From VFMC01 sp050248155 (lineage in GTDB: Bacteria > Actinomycetota > Acidimicrobiia > Acidimicrobiales > Ilumatobacteraceae), in contig JBFWSW010000013.1 in NCBI GenBank assembly GCA_050248155.1, positions 25,884-89,883 on the forward strand: 64,000 bases of DNA. Direction: 5' to 3'. A program made the position numbers and the translations under genes. Below, piece by piece: positions 1-8,286 of this stretch (positions are counted from its first letter, which is position 1; each line of letters begins with the position of its first letter). The notes beneath the pieces are model-generated. The model was not told the DNA's origin. It ran no database searches and was given only the letters and a program-made list of their open reading frames with translations.

Positions 1-569
1 CGACGACGGCCCGACGAGGTGGGCCACGCCATCGGTTGCTCGGGTTCGAGCATCGCGTTCGGCTGCATCTCGAGCACGGGCTGGCGAGGGCGCAGACGCC
101 AGTCGAACAGCGTCTGCCACGGGAACCGGCCGACCGCGTCGGCCCACACGATCTGGACGACGTCGGGCGGCGTGAACGGACCGAACGACGAGAAGTATCC
201 ATACCACCCGGCAAGCAGGTCGCGATCGGGAGCGACGCTGCGCAGCGGCGCGCCGAGCAGACGGATCGGTACGCCTTTGAACGCAAGCGGCTGATCGCGG
301 CCGACGGGCAACTCAGCGCTGTCGAAGTACGTCTCGACCACATGTGCGATGACCCCCTGAGCTTGGCGATCGGACAACCCGATCACGAGCAACTCCGGGA
401 CTCCCCGCCCGCAGAGGCCGATCGTGTACGCCCACGGACGCGGCGACGGCGGGCAGTTGCAGCCGGGCACGGAACAGTCGCTACCGACCGCCTGGATGGC
501 GTAGCCGTGGGTGCTGATGGCGGCCGCAGTGCGGGCCAGCGATTCGACCATGAAGTCGCGTGTGCTCAT
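1..569 (-). CDS. DUF4262 domain protein (partial, 3' end outside window)
   Basis: The frame is open from the ATG at 569 to the left window edge (189 codons), so the C-terminus is missing. After an N-terminal helix there is a Cys-rich stretch (C32, C37, C39), then YTIGL at about residues 48-52 and PELLVIGL at 58-65, the strand pair typical of DUF4262. No biochemical role is established for that family, and none is inferred. A plus-strand frame over the same bases (36-698) is Arg/His/Asp-rich without domain character and is treated as a shadow. The gene is divergent from the SDR gene at 691. Confidence 0.7.
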   Translation of the reverse strand, partial: MSTRDFMVESLARTAAAISTHGYAIQAVGSDCSVPGCNCPPSPRPWAYTIGLCGRGVPELLVIGLSDRQAQGVIAHVVETYFDSAELPVGRDQPLAFKGVPIRLLGAPLRSVAPDRDLLAGWYGYFSSFGPFTPPDVVQIVWADAVGRFPWQTLFDWRLRPRQPVLEMQPNAMLEPEQPMAWPTSSGRR

Positions 570-690
570 GGCGACATCATCGACGCGGGGTGTCACGCGG
601 GGCCCCGATGCGAGCGTCGCCATCGCATACGTCGTCGCCCGCTGAGGCGGACTCGCTGCACGCAAAGAGCCGTGGCTAGCTTCGCTGACC

Positions 691-1584
691 ATGGCTGAGC
701 TCGGTTTCGACGGCAGGGTGGCGATCATCACGGGCGCAGGCGGCGGGCTCGGCCGTCAGCACGCGCTGATGCTCGCCTCCCGCGGCGCGCTCGTCGTCGT
801 GAACGACCTGGGCGGCGCAGTCGACGGCACCGGCAGCGACAAGGGTGCGGCCGAGCGGGTCGTCGACGAGATCACGGCGGCCGGTGGCGAGGCGGTCGCC
901 GACACCAACAGTGTGTCGACGCCCGAAGGCGGCGCAGCGATCGTGCAGACCGCGCTCGACGCGTACGGCACCGTCGACATCGTGATCAACAACGCCGGCA
1001 TCCTGCGCGACAAGGCGTTCCACAACATGGAGCCCGACCTCTTGAACCCCGTCCTGGACGTGCACCTGAAGGGCGCGTTCTTCGTCACGCGTCCCGCGTG
1101 GGCCGTGATGCGCGAGAAGGGCTACGGCCGCATCATCTCGACGTCGTCCGCAGCGGGCATCTTCGGCAACTTCGGACAGACGAACTACGGCGCGGCGAAG
1201 ATGGGCGTCGTCGGCTTCACTCGCGTCTTGGCCGTCGAGGGCGCCAAGTACGACATCAAGGCCAACGCGATCGCCCCGCTCGCGCTCACCCGCATGACCG
1301 AGAACATCATGGGCGGCCTCGGCGACAAGCTCGACCCGGCACTCATCTCGCCCATCGTCACCTACCTCGCCCACGAGGACTGCCCCGTCAGCGGCACCCT
1401 CTACTCGGTCGGCGGCGGTCGCGTCGCGCAGGTCTTCCTCGGCGAGACGAAGGGGTACTTCAAGGCAGGCCTCACTCCCGAAGACCTTCGCGACAACTGG
1501 GACCAGGTGGTCGACCGCGACGGCTACGCCGTCCCCTCGAACCTGGGTGAGGAGACCGCGCTGTTCCTACCGTTCTTCACATGA
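691..1584 (+). CDS. SDR-family oxidoreductase, 3-hydroxyacyl-CoA dehydrogenase-like
   Basis: A 297-residue NAD(P)-dependent short-chain dehydrogenase. The Rossmann glycine motif TGAGGGLG is at 14-21, NNAG at 100-103, and the catalytic Ser (152/153), Tyr166 and Lys170 sit in the usual SAAG...TNYGAAK arrangement. The GRQHA continuation and the C-terminal extension of about 60 residues resemble the dehydrogenase part of peroxisomal-type multifunctional enzyme 2, so oxidation of 3-hydroxyacyl-CoA in fatty-acid or steroid side-chain breakdown is the likely role (inference). It ends 4 nt before an acyl-CoA dehydrogenase gene, consistent with an operon. The start is supported by TAGCTT at 677-682, 8 nt upstream. 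Confidence 0.9.
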   Translation: MAELGFDGRVAIITGAGGGLGRQHALMLASRGALVVVNDLGGAVDGTGSDKGAAERVVDEITAAGGEAVADTNSVSTPEGGAAIVQTALDAYGTVDIVINNAGILRDKAFHNMEPDLLNPVLDVHLKGAFFVTRPAWAVMREKGYGRIISTSSAAGIFGNFGQTNYGAAKMGVVGFTRVLAVEGAKYDIKANAIAPLALTRMTENIMGGLGDKLDPALISPIVTYLAHEDCPVSGTLYSVGGGRVAQVFLGETKGYFKAGLTPEDLRDNWDQVVDRDGYAVPSNLGEETALFLPFFT

Positions 1585-1588
1585 GCCG

Positions 1589-2695
1589 ATGATCGCCGTC
1601 GAGGAGTTCCAGGCGCGCGCTCGCGAATGGCTTGCCGCGAACCGTGAGGCTGCGCCGCGCGACTACGGCGCGATCTGCCCGCCCGATCTCGTCGACGCCG
1701 GACTCGCGTGGCAGCGGCTGATCCACGCCGCCGGGTTCGCCGGCATCCACTGGCCGGTCGAGCACGGCGGGCAAGGCCTGACACCCGAGCACAACGCCGT
1801 GTGGATGCTCGAGTGCGCGCTCGCCGGCGTGCCGCCGTTCTTCAACATGGTCGGGCTGGTCCTCGCCGGCGGCGCCATACAACGCTTCGGCACGCCCGAT
1901 CAACGACGAGACCACCTCGCGAAGACGCTCAGCGCCGATCGGCTCTGGTGTCAGCTCTTCAGCGAGCCAGGGGCGGGCAGCGACCTCGGCGGGCTGTCGA
2001 CCCGAGCAGAGCTCGACGGGGACCGGTTCGTCGTCAACGGGCAGAAGGTGTGGTGCAGCGGGGGTCGGTACAGCGACTGGGGCATCCTCATGGCCCGCAC
2101 CGACCCGGCCGCACCCAAGCACCAGGGCATCTCGTTCTTCCTCTTCCCCATGGACCTGCCAGGGGTCGAGGTCCGGCCGCTGCGGCAGATGACCGGCGAG
2201 GCCGAGTTCGACGAGGTCTTCTTCACCGACGTGCAACTCCCCGCCCACCACCTGCTCGGCCCGCTGCACGGCGGGTGGGGCGTCGGGATGGCCGTGCTCA
2301 CCAGCGAGCGCGGGCACATCGGCACCGCGATCATCGGCCTCGAACGCCGCCTCGAGTCGATGACCGAGCTGGCGGCCGGGCGCGACCTCGACGCCGTCGA
2401 GCGCCAGCACCTCGCCCGGCTCATCAGCACGGGCACGGCGCTCAAGGCGATGGCGCAACGGCAGGGACCCATCGCGTCCACCGCGGCGAGCCTGATGAAG
2501 CTCGGCATCACCGAGATGATGTTCGACGTGTCGATGCTGCGTGGTGACCTCGCCGGTGCGTCGGCGACGCTGGACGGTACCGACGCGTTCGGGATGCTGG
2601 CGGCTCCTGGAGGTCGCATCGCCGGCGGCACCAGTCAGGTGCAGCGCAACATCATCGGTGAGCGACTGCTGGGGTTGCCACGCGAGCCGCGCTGA
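1589..2695 (+). CDS. Acyl-CoA dehydrogenase family protein
   Basis: A 368-residue FAD-dependent acyl-CoA dehydrogenase, slightly shorter than the usual 380-400. The flavin-contact segment CQLFSEPGAGSDL lies at 121-133, followed by VWCSGGRYSDW, and the family's C-terminal GGTSQVQRNIIGERLLGLP is present. It would introduce a 2,3-double bond in an acyl-CoA and pass electrons to ETF. The ATG at 1589 leaves a 4-nt gap after the SDR stop; an upstream in-frame start at 1547 would overlap the SDR and adds an uncharacteristic Arg/Ser-rich leader. Pairing with the SDR suggests consecutive steps of one beta-oxidation-like pathway; substrate unknown. Confidence 0.9.
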   Translation: MIAVEEFQARAREWLAANREAAPRDYGAICPPDLVDAGLAWQRLIHAAGFAGIHWPVEHGGQGLTPEHNAVWMLECALAGVPPFFNMVGLVLAGGAIQRFGTPDQRRDHLAKTLSADRLWCQLFSEPGAGSDLGGLSTRAELDGDRFVVNGQKVWCSGGRYSDWGILMARTDPAAPKHQGISFFLFPMDLPGVEVRPLRQMTGEAEFDEVFFTDVQLPAHHLLGPLHGGWGVGMAVLTSERGHIGTAIIGLERRLESMTELAAGRDLDAVERQHLARLISTGTALKAMAQRQGPIASTAASLMKLGITEMMFDVSMLRGDLAGASATLDGTDAFGMLAAPGGRIAGGTSQVQRNIIGERLLGLPREPR

Positions 2696-2755
2696 GTGGT
2701 GCATGATGTGCCCGCCACGTCATCGTCCCGCCACCTCACCGCCGGAGGGCTCACC

Positions 2756-3031
2756 ATGAACCGCGCGAACGACTACCCGGACCGCACGCAAGCCAGCGCG
2801 GCGAGCGGCAGGAACGGACCGAACATCGCGCTCATCGCATTCGCCGTCGTCGCGGTCCTCGCCGTGATCTTCTTCCTGCAGAACGGTGAGCGGACCTCGA
2901 TCGACTTCCTCGTCTTCGAGAAGACCACGACCATCCGCTGGTCGCTGTTGATGGCGATCGTCTTCGGCGTGGTCCTCGATCGGTTGCTCGGCTTCTGGTG
3001 GCGGCGGCGGAAGCGCCGGCGCGAGGACTGA
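2756..3031 (+). CDS. LapA/DUF1049-like small membrane protein
   Basis: A 91-residue protein with a polar N-terminus (about 30 residues), two hydrophobic helices (roughly 31-47 and 62-80) separated by a short QNGE...IDFLVF segment, and a strongly basic tail (WWRRRKRRRED). This two-helix layout with the central F.QN....V.F pattern matches the LapA/DUF1049 group of inner-membrane proteins implicated in envelope assembly in other bacteria; the function here is not known. The ATG at 2756 follows GGAGG at 2743-2747, a clear ribosome-binding site, so it is preferred over the upstream in-frame start at 2696. Confidence 0.8.
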   Translation: MNRANDYPDRTQASAASGRNGPNIALIAFAVVAVLAVIFFLQNGERTSIDFLVFEKTTTIRWSLLMAIVFGVVLDRLLGFWWRRRKRRRED

Positions 3032-3081
3032 CCCCTCCGCAGCATTCGCATCGCTTCGCACCCGCTCGCGAGGATGGGACG

Positions 3082-3951
3082 ATGACGGCCCCTCCCACCA
3101 CCGTGCACTCGAGCAACGGCGTCGACGTCGTCCTGCACGATCTCGGCGGGACCGGCTCGACCCTGATGGTCAGCCACGCCACCGGCTTCCACGGACGCTG
3201 CTACCTGCCGCTGGCGCACGCGTTGGCCGATCGCTTCCACAGCCTCGCCCTCGATTACCGCGGCCACGGCGACACCCCGCTCCCCGCCGACCGCGACGGG
3301 CGCTCGATCCACTGGGATCACTACGCCGACGACGCCGAGGCGGTGGCGACCGCACTCCGCGAACGCGCCGGTGGTCCCGTCGTCGGGTTCGGTCATTCGA
3401 TGGGCGGCGCCTGCTTGTTGATGGCGGCGCTGCGCGACCCCGACGTGTTCGAGCGACTCGTGCTGTTCGAGCCGATCGTGTTCCCGCCCCCCGATCCGTC
3501 CGCTCCGCCGCACGAGAACCGCCTGGCGAACGGAGCCCGGCGGCGCCGACCGAGCTTTCCGAGCTTCGACGCGGCGATCGAGAGCTACGGCTCGCGGCCT
3601 CCGCTCGGCAGCTTCACCCCGGAGGCGCTCGACGCCTACGTCCGGTTCGGGTTCTCGCTCGGCGAGGACGGTCAGGTGCACCTGAAGTGCGACCCCGAGA
3701 CCGAGGCGCGCACCTTCGAGAACAGCGCGACGCACGACACGTGGCAGCGACTCCCGCAGATCGACCTGCCCGTCATGGTGGTCGCCGGCCGGGTCGAGGA
3801 GGGCCAACCCTCGGCCTTCGCCGGTGCGGTCGCGGAGCAGCTTCCGCACGGCACGCTGGTCGTACGCGACGACCTCGACCACTTCGGACCGATGTCGCAC
3901 CCCGACGTGGTGGCGTCGCTCGTCACGGGCTTCGCCGGCGACCACGACTGA
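3082..3951 (+). CDS. Alpha/beta hydrolase
   Basis: A 289-residue alpha/beta-hydrolase-fold enzyme. The nucleophile elbow GFGHSMGG places the catalytic Ser at 106, SHATGFHG (31-38) is the oxyanion-hole strand turn, LDYRGHGDT (57-65) is the conserved second motif, and a C-terminal His at about 267 (DDLDHFGP) completes the triad. The substrate cannot be read from sequence; esterase, lipase-like or dehalogenase-like activity are all possible. The ATG at 3082 is preceded by a purine-rich AGGATGGGA; the upstream in-frame start at 2998 would overlap the LapA-like gene. Confidence 0.85.
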   Translation: MTAPPTTVHSSNGVDVVLHDLGGTGSTLMVSHATGFHGRCYLPLAHALADRFHSLALDYRGHGDTPLPADRDGRSIHWDHYADDAEAVATALRERAGGPVVGFGHSMGGACLLMAALRDPDVFERLVLFEPIVFPPPDPSAPPHENRLANGARRRRPSFPSFDAAIESYGSRPPLGSFTPEALDAYVRFGFSLGEDGQVHLKCDPETEARTFENSATHDTWQRLPQIDLPVMVVAGRVEEGQPSAFAGAVAEQLPHGTLVVRDDLDHFGPMSHPDVVASLVTGFAGDHD

Positions 3952-3991
3952 TCCCCGAACCGGCGCGCACCCCCTTCGTAGACTGCGGGAC

Positions 3992-4816
3992 GTGGTCTAC
4001 CCGGTGCCAACCAGCCTGTCGCCCAGCAGGGTCGAGGCGTTCACGTCGTGCCCCATGGCGTTCCGGTTCGCGAGCATCGAGCGCCTGCCCGAGCCGCCGA
4101 GCCCGCACACGACCAAGGGCTCGCTCGTCCACCGGGTGCTCGAGCTGCTGTACACGCTCCCCGCGCCCGACCGCACCGACACGGCCGTGGAGCACTCCTT
4201 CCGCCAGGCCGTCCGCGAGTACGAGGCCGATCCCGAGCTCACCCTGCTCGGCCTCGACCAGGCCCAGCACGAGGCGTTCGTCGACGACGCCTGGACGCTC
4301 GTGCAGTCGTACCTGCGCATGGAGGATCCGACCCAGGTGCACCCGATCGGCCTCGAGCTGCGGCTCGAAGCGCAGGTCGGCGACCTCGCGCTGCGGGGCA
4401 TCATCGACCGCCTCGACCTCGACGCCGACGGCGAGCTGATCGTCACCGACTACAAGACGGGCCGCGCGCCCGGTGTGCGCTACGAGCAGTCGAAGCTCGG
4501 TGGGGTGCACTTCTACTCGTTCCTCTGCGAGTCGGTCCTCGGCCGGCGACCGGCCGCCATCCGCCTCATGTACCTGCGCACGGGCGAGGTCCTCACCGCC
4601 ACTCCCTCGTCGCAGTCCACCCGCTTCATCACCACACGCACGACGGCAGTGTGGAAGGCCGTCGAGCGCGCCTGCACCACCGGCGACTTCCGTCCCCGAT
4701 CGGGGCCGTTGTGCTCGTCGTGCTCGTTCCGCGAGTGGTGCCCGGCGTTCGGCGGCGACCCCGAGCGTGCGGCCATCGAGGCCCCGATCAAGTTCGGCCA
4801 GCTCAGTCCGGTCTGA
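3992..4816 (+). CDS. RecB-family PD-(D/E)XK nuclease with Fe-S cysteines
   Basis: A 274-residue stand-alone RecB/AddB-type nuclease domain. The N-terminus SLSPSRVEAFTSCP with C20 and a C-terminal C241-x2-C244-x5-C250 form the four-cysteine set that binds a [4Fe-4S] cluster in AddB and Cas4. H47 and LIVTDYKTG near residue 150 are the metal-binding and catalytic Asp/Lys motifs. It probably acts as a DNA exonuclease in repair; no helicase partner or CRISPR genes are nearby, so a Cas4 role is not supported. The GTG start is chosen because TAGACT at 3979-3984 lies 7 nt upstream; longer frames run into the hydrolase gene. Confidence 0.85.
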   Translation: MVYPVPTSLSPSRVEAFTSCPMAFRFASIERLPEPPSPHTTKGSLVHRVLELLYTLPAPDRTDTAVEHSFRQAVREYEADPELTLLGLDQAQHEAFVDDAWTLVQSYLRMEDPTQVHPIGLELRLEAQVGDLALRGIIDRLDLDADGELIVTDYKTGRAPGVRYEQSKLGGVHFYSFLCESVLGRRPAAIRLMYLRTGEVLTATPSSQSTRFITTRTTAVWKAVERACTTGDFRPRSGPLCSSCSFREWCPAFGGDPERAAIEAPIKFGQLSPV

Positions 4817-4826
4817 CCGACATGCG

Positions 4827-5387
4827 ATGACCGATGAGGAAGGCCGCTTCGGCCGCCGGATCGGGGCGTTCGACGCGCGGGCCGACCGCGGGTTCGAGCC
4901 CCTACGTCGGTCACGCGCGCTGGCCTGCACCTTCCGGGTCGCGAGCGACATCGGCGACTTCAGCCTGGTCTGGCACGTGATCGGGCTCGCCTACGGGCTC
5001 GGGATCCGCCGCGAGCCCGGCGAAGTCGTTGCGTTCGTGCTCCTCATCGGCGCCGAGAGCCTGCTCGTCAACCAGGGCATCAAGCGTCTGTTCCGCCGGC
5101 GTCGGCCGACCGTCGACGGCGACCCGCGCACTCGGGTTCGCGTGCCGCGCACGTCGAGCTTCCCCAGCGGGCACGCCTCGTCCGCCGCGTTCGCCGCAAC
5201 GCTGCTCGTCGTGTGGACCGGGGGGCCCTGGGCCCCCTTGTGGATCGCCATCGCAGCCGTCGTCGCCATCAGCCGCGCCGTCGTGCGCATCCACTACGCG
5301 AGCGACGTCATCGCGGGTGCGATCACAGGGCTCGCACTCGCCCAGATCGCGCTGCTCACCGGCGCCGCCGACGCGCTCCGCCACTGA
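4827..5387 (+). CDS. PAP2-family phosphatase (membrane)
   Basis: A 186-residue membrane phosphatase. All three PAP2 signature blocks are intact: KRLFRRRRP (86-94, KX6RP), SFPSGH (111-116, with the general-acid His) and SRAVVRIHYASD (149-160, SRX5HX3D with the nucleophilic His). Hydrophobic helices surround them. It dephosphorylates a lipid phosphate such as phosphatidate or undecaprenyl diphosphate. It lies 61 nt upstream of a WS/DGAT gene, which uses diacylglycerol, so supplying diacylglycerol from phosphatidate is an attractive inference. Confidence 0.88.
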   Translation: MTDEEGRFGRRIGAFDARADRGFEPLRRSRALACTFRVASDIGDFSLVWHVIGLAYGLGIRREPGEVVAFVLLIGAESLLVNQGIKRLFRRRRPTVDGDPRTRVRVPRTSSFPSGHASSAAFAATLLVVWTGGPWAPLWIAIAAVVAISRAVVRIHYASDVIAGAITGLALAQIALLTGAADALRH

Positions 5388-5448
5388 GCCGCAACGCTGA
5401 CGCCGACGCTGACCTGCGCTCCGCAAGCGAGGGGTAGCCTCGGCCGCC

Positions 5449-6843
5449 ATGGCCGACCTGCCGCGCTTCGATCGCAAGATGAGCGATGCGGAGGGTCTGA
5501 TGTGGCGGCTCGAGAAGGACCCGCACCTGTCGAGCACGTTCGCCAACGTCACCATCCTCGATCGGCCTCCCGACTTCGACCGCTTGCTGCGTCGGCTCGA
5601 CCGGGCGACGTTCGTCGTCGAGCGCTTGCGCCACCGGGTGCAACCGATGCCGGTGAACCTCAGTGCACCGATGTGGGTCGACGACCCCAACTTCGACATC
5701 CACTACCACGTCCGCCACCTCGCCCTGCCGAAGCCGGGATCCGTGCGACAGCTGCTCGATCTCGCCGCACTCGTCGCCGCCGACCCGTTCGACCGGACAC
5801 GCCCCCTGTGGCAGTTCGTCGTCGTCGACGGGCTGCGGGGCGGCAAGTCGGCGCTCATCCAGAAGCTGCACCACGCGATCACCGACGGCGAGGGCGGCGT
5901 GCAGCTCTCGCTGCAGTTCCTCGACCTCGAGCGCGACGCTCCGGAGCCACCGCCGCTCGATCGCTCGCCGGAGGCCGAGACCGATGCCCCGCCACCGGAC
6001 GCACCGTCAGGCCCCGACGTCGTGCGCGACCTGTTGGCCGGCAGCCTGCGGATGCCGATCGGCCTGCTGCGCCAGATCAAGGAGCTCCTCGCCGATCCGA
6101 CGGGCATCCCCGACGCGAGCAACGCCGCCGCCGACACCATCCGCGGCGTCCTCAGCCAGCTGAGCGATACCGAACAGGCACGCTCACCGCTCTGGACGAC
6201 GCGATCGTTGCAGCGGCGGATCGAGGTGCTCCGTGCGCCGTTCGACGCGACCAAGGTCGTCGCCAAGCGCCTCGGCGGCACCCTGAACACGGCGTTCCTC
6301 ACCGCTGCGGCCGAGGCGGCCAGCCGGTACCACCGGGAGATGGGCCACCCCGTCGAGCACTTGCGCGCCAGCATGGCGGTGAGCACGCGCACCGAGGGAT
6401 CGGGGGCGAACGCGTTCTCGCTCGCCAGGATGCTGGTGCCGACGGGCGAGATGAGCATCGCCGAGCGCTTCGCGCTCATCCAGACCGCCTCGTCGGCAGC
6501 TCGTGACGGAGGCGGCGCCGCGGCGCTCGAGACCATCGCCGCCGTCGCATCGGCCCTCCCGACGTCGATGATCACCCGCATCGCCCGTCAGCAGGCGCAA
6601 ACGGTCGACTTCGCGACCTCGAACGTGCGCGGGGCGCCGTTCCCGCTGTACATGGCCGGCGCGCAGCTGCTCGAGAACTACCCGGTCGGGCCGCTCGCAG
6701 GGGTGGCGTTCAACCTCACGCTGCTGTCGTACGACCACAGCCTCGACATGGGCGTGAACATCGATCGCGCCGCAGTCGCGGATCCCGAGCTGCTGCGGCG
6801 GTGCTTGGAGCGCGCGTTCCAGGACCTGCTGCGCGCCGCGTGA
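5449..6843 (+). CDS. Wax ester synthase/diacylglycerol acyltransferase (WS/DGAT)
   Basis: A 464-residue WS/DGAT enzyme of the type found in mycobacteria and other TAG-storing actinobacteria. The catalytic motif HHAITDG is at 141-147, and the conserved NVRG-P segment of the C-terminal domain is present (TSNVRGAPFPLYMAG). It esterifies acyl-CoA to diacylglycerol or a fatty alcohol, making storage triacylglycerol or wax ester, and is membrane-associated. TAGCCT at 5435-5440, 8 nt before the ATG, supports the start. The stop at 6841-6843 abuts the stop of a convergent small gene. Confidence 0.92.
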   Translation: MADLPRFDRKMSDAEGLMWRLEKDPHLSSTFANVTILDRPPDFDRLLRRLDRATFVVERLRHRVQPMPVNLSAPMWVDDPNFDIHYHVRHLALPKPGSVRQLLDLAALVAADPFDRTRPLWQFVVVDGLRGGKSALIQKLHHAITDGEGGVQLSLQFLDLERDAPEPPPLDRSPEAETDAPPPDAPSGPDVVRDLLAGSLRMPIGLLRQIKELLADPTGIPDASNAAADTIRGVLSQLSDTEQARSPLWTTRSLQRRIEVLRAPFDATKVVAKRLGGTLNTAFLTAAAEAASRYHREMGHPVEHLRASMAVSTRTEGSGANAFSLARMLVPTGEMSIAERFALIQTASSAARDGGGAAALETIAAVASALPTSMITRIARQQAQTVDFATSNVRGAPFPLYMAGAQLLENYPVGPLAGVAFNLTLLSYDHSLDMGVNIDRAAVADPELLRRCLERAFQDLLRAA

Positions 6844-7005
6844 TCAGGCGTCGGCTGCGGCCGGCAACGTGAGCAGCGAGCGCACGTCCAGCAACACGTC
6901 GGTGACCTCGCCACTGGTGACCAACTCGCGCGTCATCATCTGACCGAGGGCGCGATCGATGATCGCGAGCGCTTCGTGGATGACGGCGTCGTTCGTGTCG
7001 GTCAT
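6844..7005 (-). CDS. Small hypothetical protein (53 aa)
   Basis: A 53-residue acidic, helix-prone protein with two predicted amphipathic helices (about 5-25 and 28-45) and no membrane segment or Cys. No family is recognised. AGGAG lies 7 nt upstream of the ATG at 7005, a good ribosome-binding site. Its stop is immediately adjacent to the stop of the convergent WS/DGAT gene with no spacer. Confidence 0.6.
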   Translation of the reverse strand: MTDTNDAVIHEALAIIDRALGQMMTRELVTSGEVTDVLLDVRSLLTLPAAADA

Positions 7006-7125
7006 CGTGGTCTCCTCACCTTCATTTCGTCCCCTGCTGTGACCGTATCCGCCGGAGACAGCCGGAGACGGGCATCGTACCGTGAAGTCTGTGTTTCGGG
7101 CTCGGTGACGCCTACGATCCCCCCG

Positions 7126-7929
7126 ATGGATCTCGCCGGACGGCACGTCGTGGTGACAGGAGCGGCCGGTGGCATCGGCAAGGCTCTCGCCAATCGATTC
7201 CACCAGGCAGGGGCGCGGGTCGTCGCCGCCGATCTCGATGGAGCCGGCGCCGAGCGCACCGCCGCCGAGCTGCAGGCCGTGCGTCCCGACAGCGCCCTCG
7301 GGCTGGCCGCCGACGTGGGGACCGAGGCCGGCAACGTGGCGCTCATCGACGCGGCCGAGGCCCGGTTCGGCCCGATCGATCTGTTCTTCGCCAACGCCGG
7401 TGTCGGCATGGGCACGTTGCTCGACACGCCCGAGGACGTCTGGGAGACCGCCTTCGCGGTCAACACCCACGCGCACCGATGGGCAGCCAAGCACCTCGTC
7501 CCCGGCTGGCTCGCCCGTGGCGAGGGCTACTTCTGCTCGACCGCGTCGGCTGCCGGGCTGCTCAGCCAGATCGGGTCGGCGCCGTACACGCTCACCAAGC
7601 ACGCCGCGGTCGCGTTCGCCGAGTGGCTCAGCATCACCTACGGAGATGCCGGCGTGCGCGTCAGCTGCCTGTGCCCCCAGGGCGTCAACACCAACATGCT
7701 GAACGCCGGCGACATCGCCGGAGCCGGGCCGGCGTCGAGCGTCGTGCGGGCATCGGGTCGTGTCCTCGAGCCGGCCGAAGTGGCCGACATCGTCCTCGAC
7801 GCGATCACCGACGAGCGCTTCCTCATCCTGCCTCACCCGGAGGTGCTCACCTACCTCCAGCGCAAGACCGGTGACGTCGACCGGTGGCTGGCGGGCATGC
7901 GCAAGCTGCAAGCACGCATGACCGGCTGA
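7126..7929 (+). CDS. SDR-family oxidoreductase
   Basis: A 267-residue classical short-chain dehydrogenase: TGAAGGIG at 11-18, FANAG at 88-92, Ser139/141, Tyr154 and Lys158 in YTLTK. The specificity-determining C-terminal region contains CPQGVNTNML. Substrate unknown. The ATG at 7126 is 7 nt after TACGAT (7113-7118); the upstream GTG at 6976 would overlap the divergent small gene and adds a leader lacking domain character. Confidence 0.88.
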   Translation: MDLAGRHVVVTGAAGGIGKALANRFHQAGARVVAADLDGAGAERTAAELQAVRPDSALGLAADVGTEAGNVALIDAAEARFGPIDLFFANAGVGMGTLLDTPEDVWETAFAVNTHAHRWAAKHLVPGWLARGEGYFCSTASAAGLLSQIGSAPYTLTKHAAVAFAEWLSITYGDAGVRVSCLCPQGVNTNMLNAGDIAGAGPASSVVRASGRVLEPAEVADIVLDAITDERFLILPHPEVLTYLQRKTGDVDRWLAGMRKLQARMTG

Positions 7930-7952
7930 CCGCCGCCTCTGATGGGTGTGTC

Positions 7953-8219
7953 GTGACCGATCCGTACGTGCTCGAACAGCTCGGTCTGCGCTGCGGCGAG
8001 GCGATCCGATTCCGCCGCAACGGGACCGGTCGCTGGATCCTCGGGCGAGTGGCGGGCGTCGCGAGCGACGGCAGCATCCAGCTCTTCGACCCCGACGGCG
8101 CGGCGCGCAACCTGCGGCCCGCGATGGTCGAGGTCCGCCGTCCGGGCGCACGCGGGCGCCTGCAGTGGCGCCTGGTGAGCGACGTCGCGATCACGTGGGA
8201 GCAACTCGAGCTCTGGTAG
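7953..8219 (+). CDS. Small hypothetical protein (88 aa)
   Basis: An 88-residue soluble protein predicted as mostly beta strand (IRFRRNGTGRWILGRVAGV, SIQLFDPDG), ending in WEQLELW. No family is recognised; the pattern suggests a small beta-barrel. The GTG at 7953 begins 23 nt after the SDR stop; a start further upstream would overlap the SDR. No strong ribosome-binding site is visible. Confidence 0.6.
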   Translation: MTDPYVLEQLGLRCGEAIRFRRNGTGRWILGRVAGVASDGSIQLFDPDGAARNLRPAMVEVRRPGARGRLQWRLVSDVAITWEQLELW

Positions 8220-8286
8220 CGCTTCGACCCCAGCGGCAGTCGCTCCGGTAACATCGGTGCCGCCGGCGGGCGGTACGGTCCGGGCG

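Noticed and set aside
36..698. Plus-strand 220-codon frame at the left edge
   Set aside because: Arg/His/Asp-rich with no domain; the opposite strand encodes a coherent DUF4262 protein over the same bases.
1577..2704. Long minus-strand frame opposite the acyl-CoA dehydrogenase
   Set aside because: Typical high-GC antisense shadow; the plus frame has all ACAD motifs. The same reasoning removes the other long antisense frames, such as 19628-21607 and 60786-62264.
3992..4816. RecB-like Fe-S nuclease as a Cas4 of a CRISPR system
   Set aside because: No cas genes or repeat array in the window; context is ordinary housekeeping and lipid genes.
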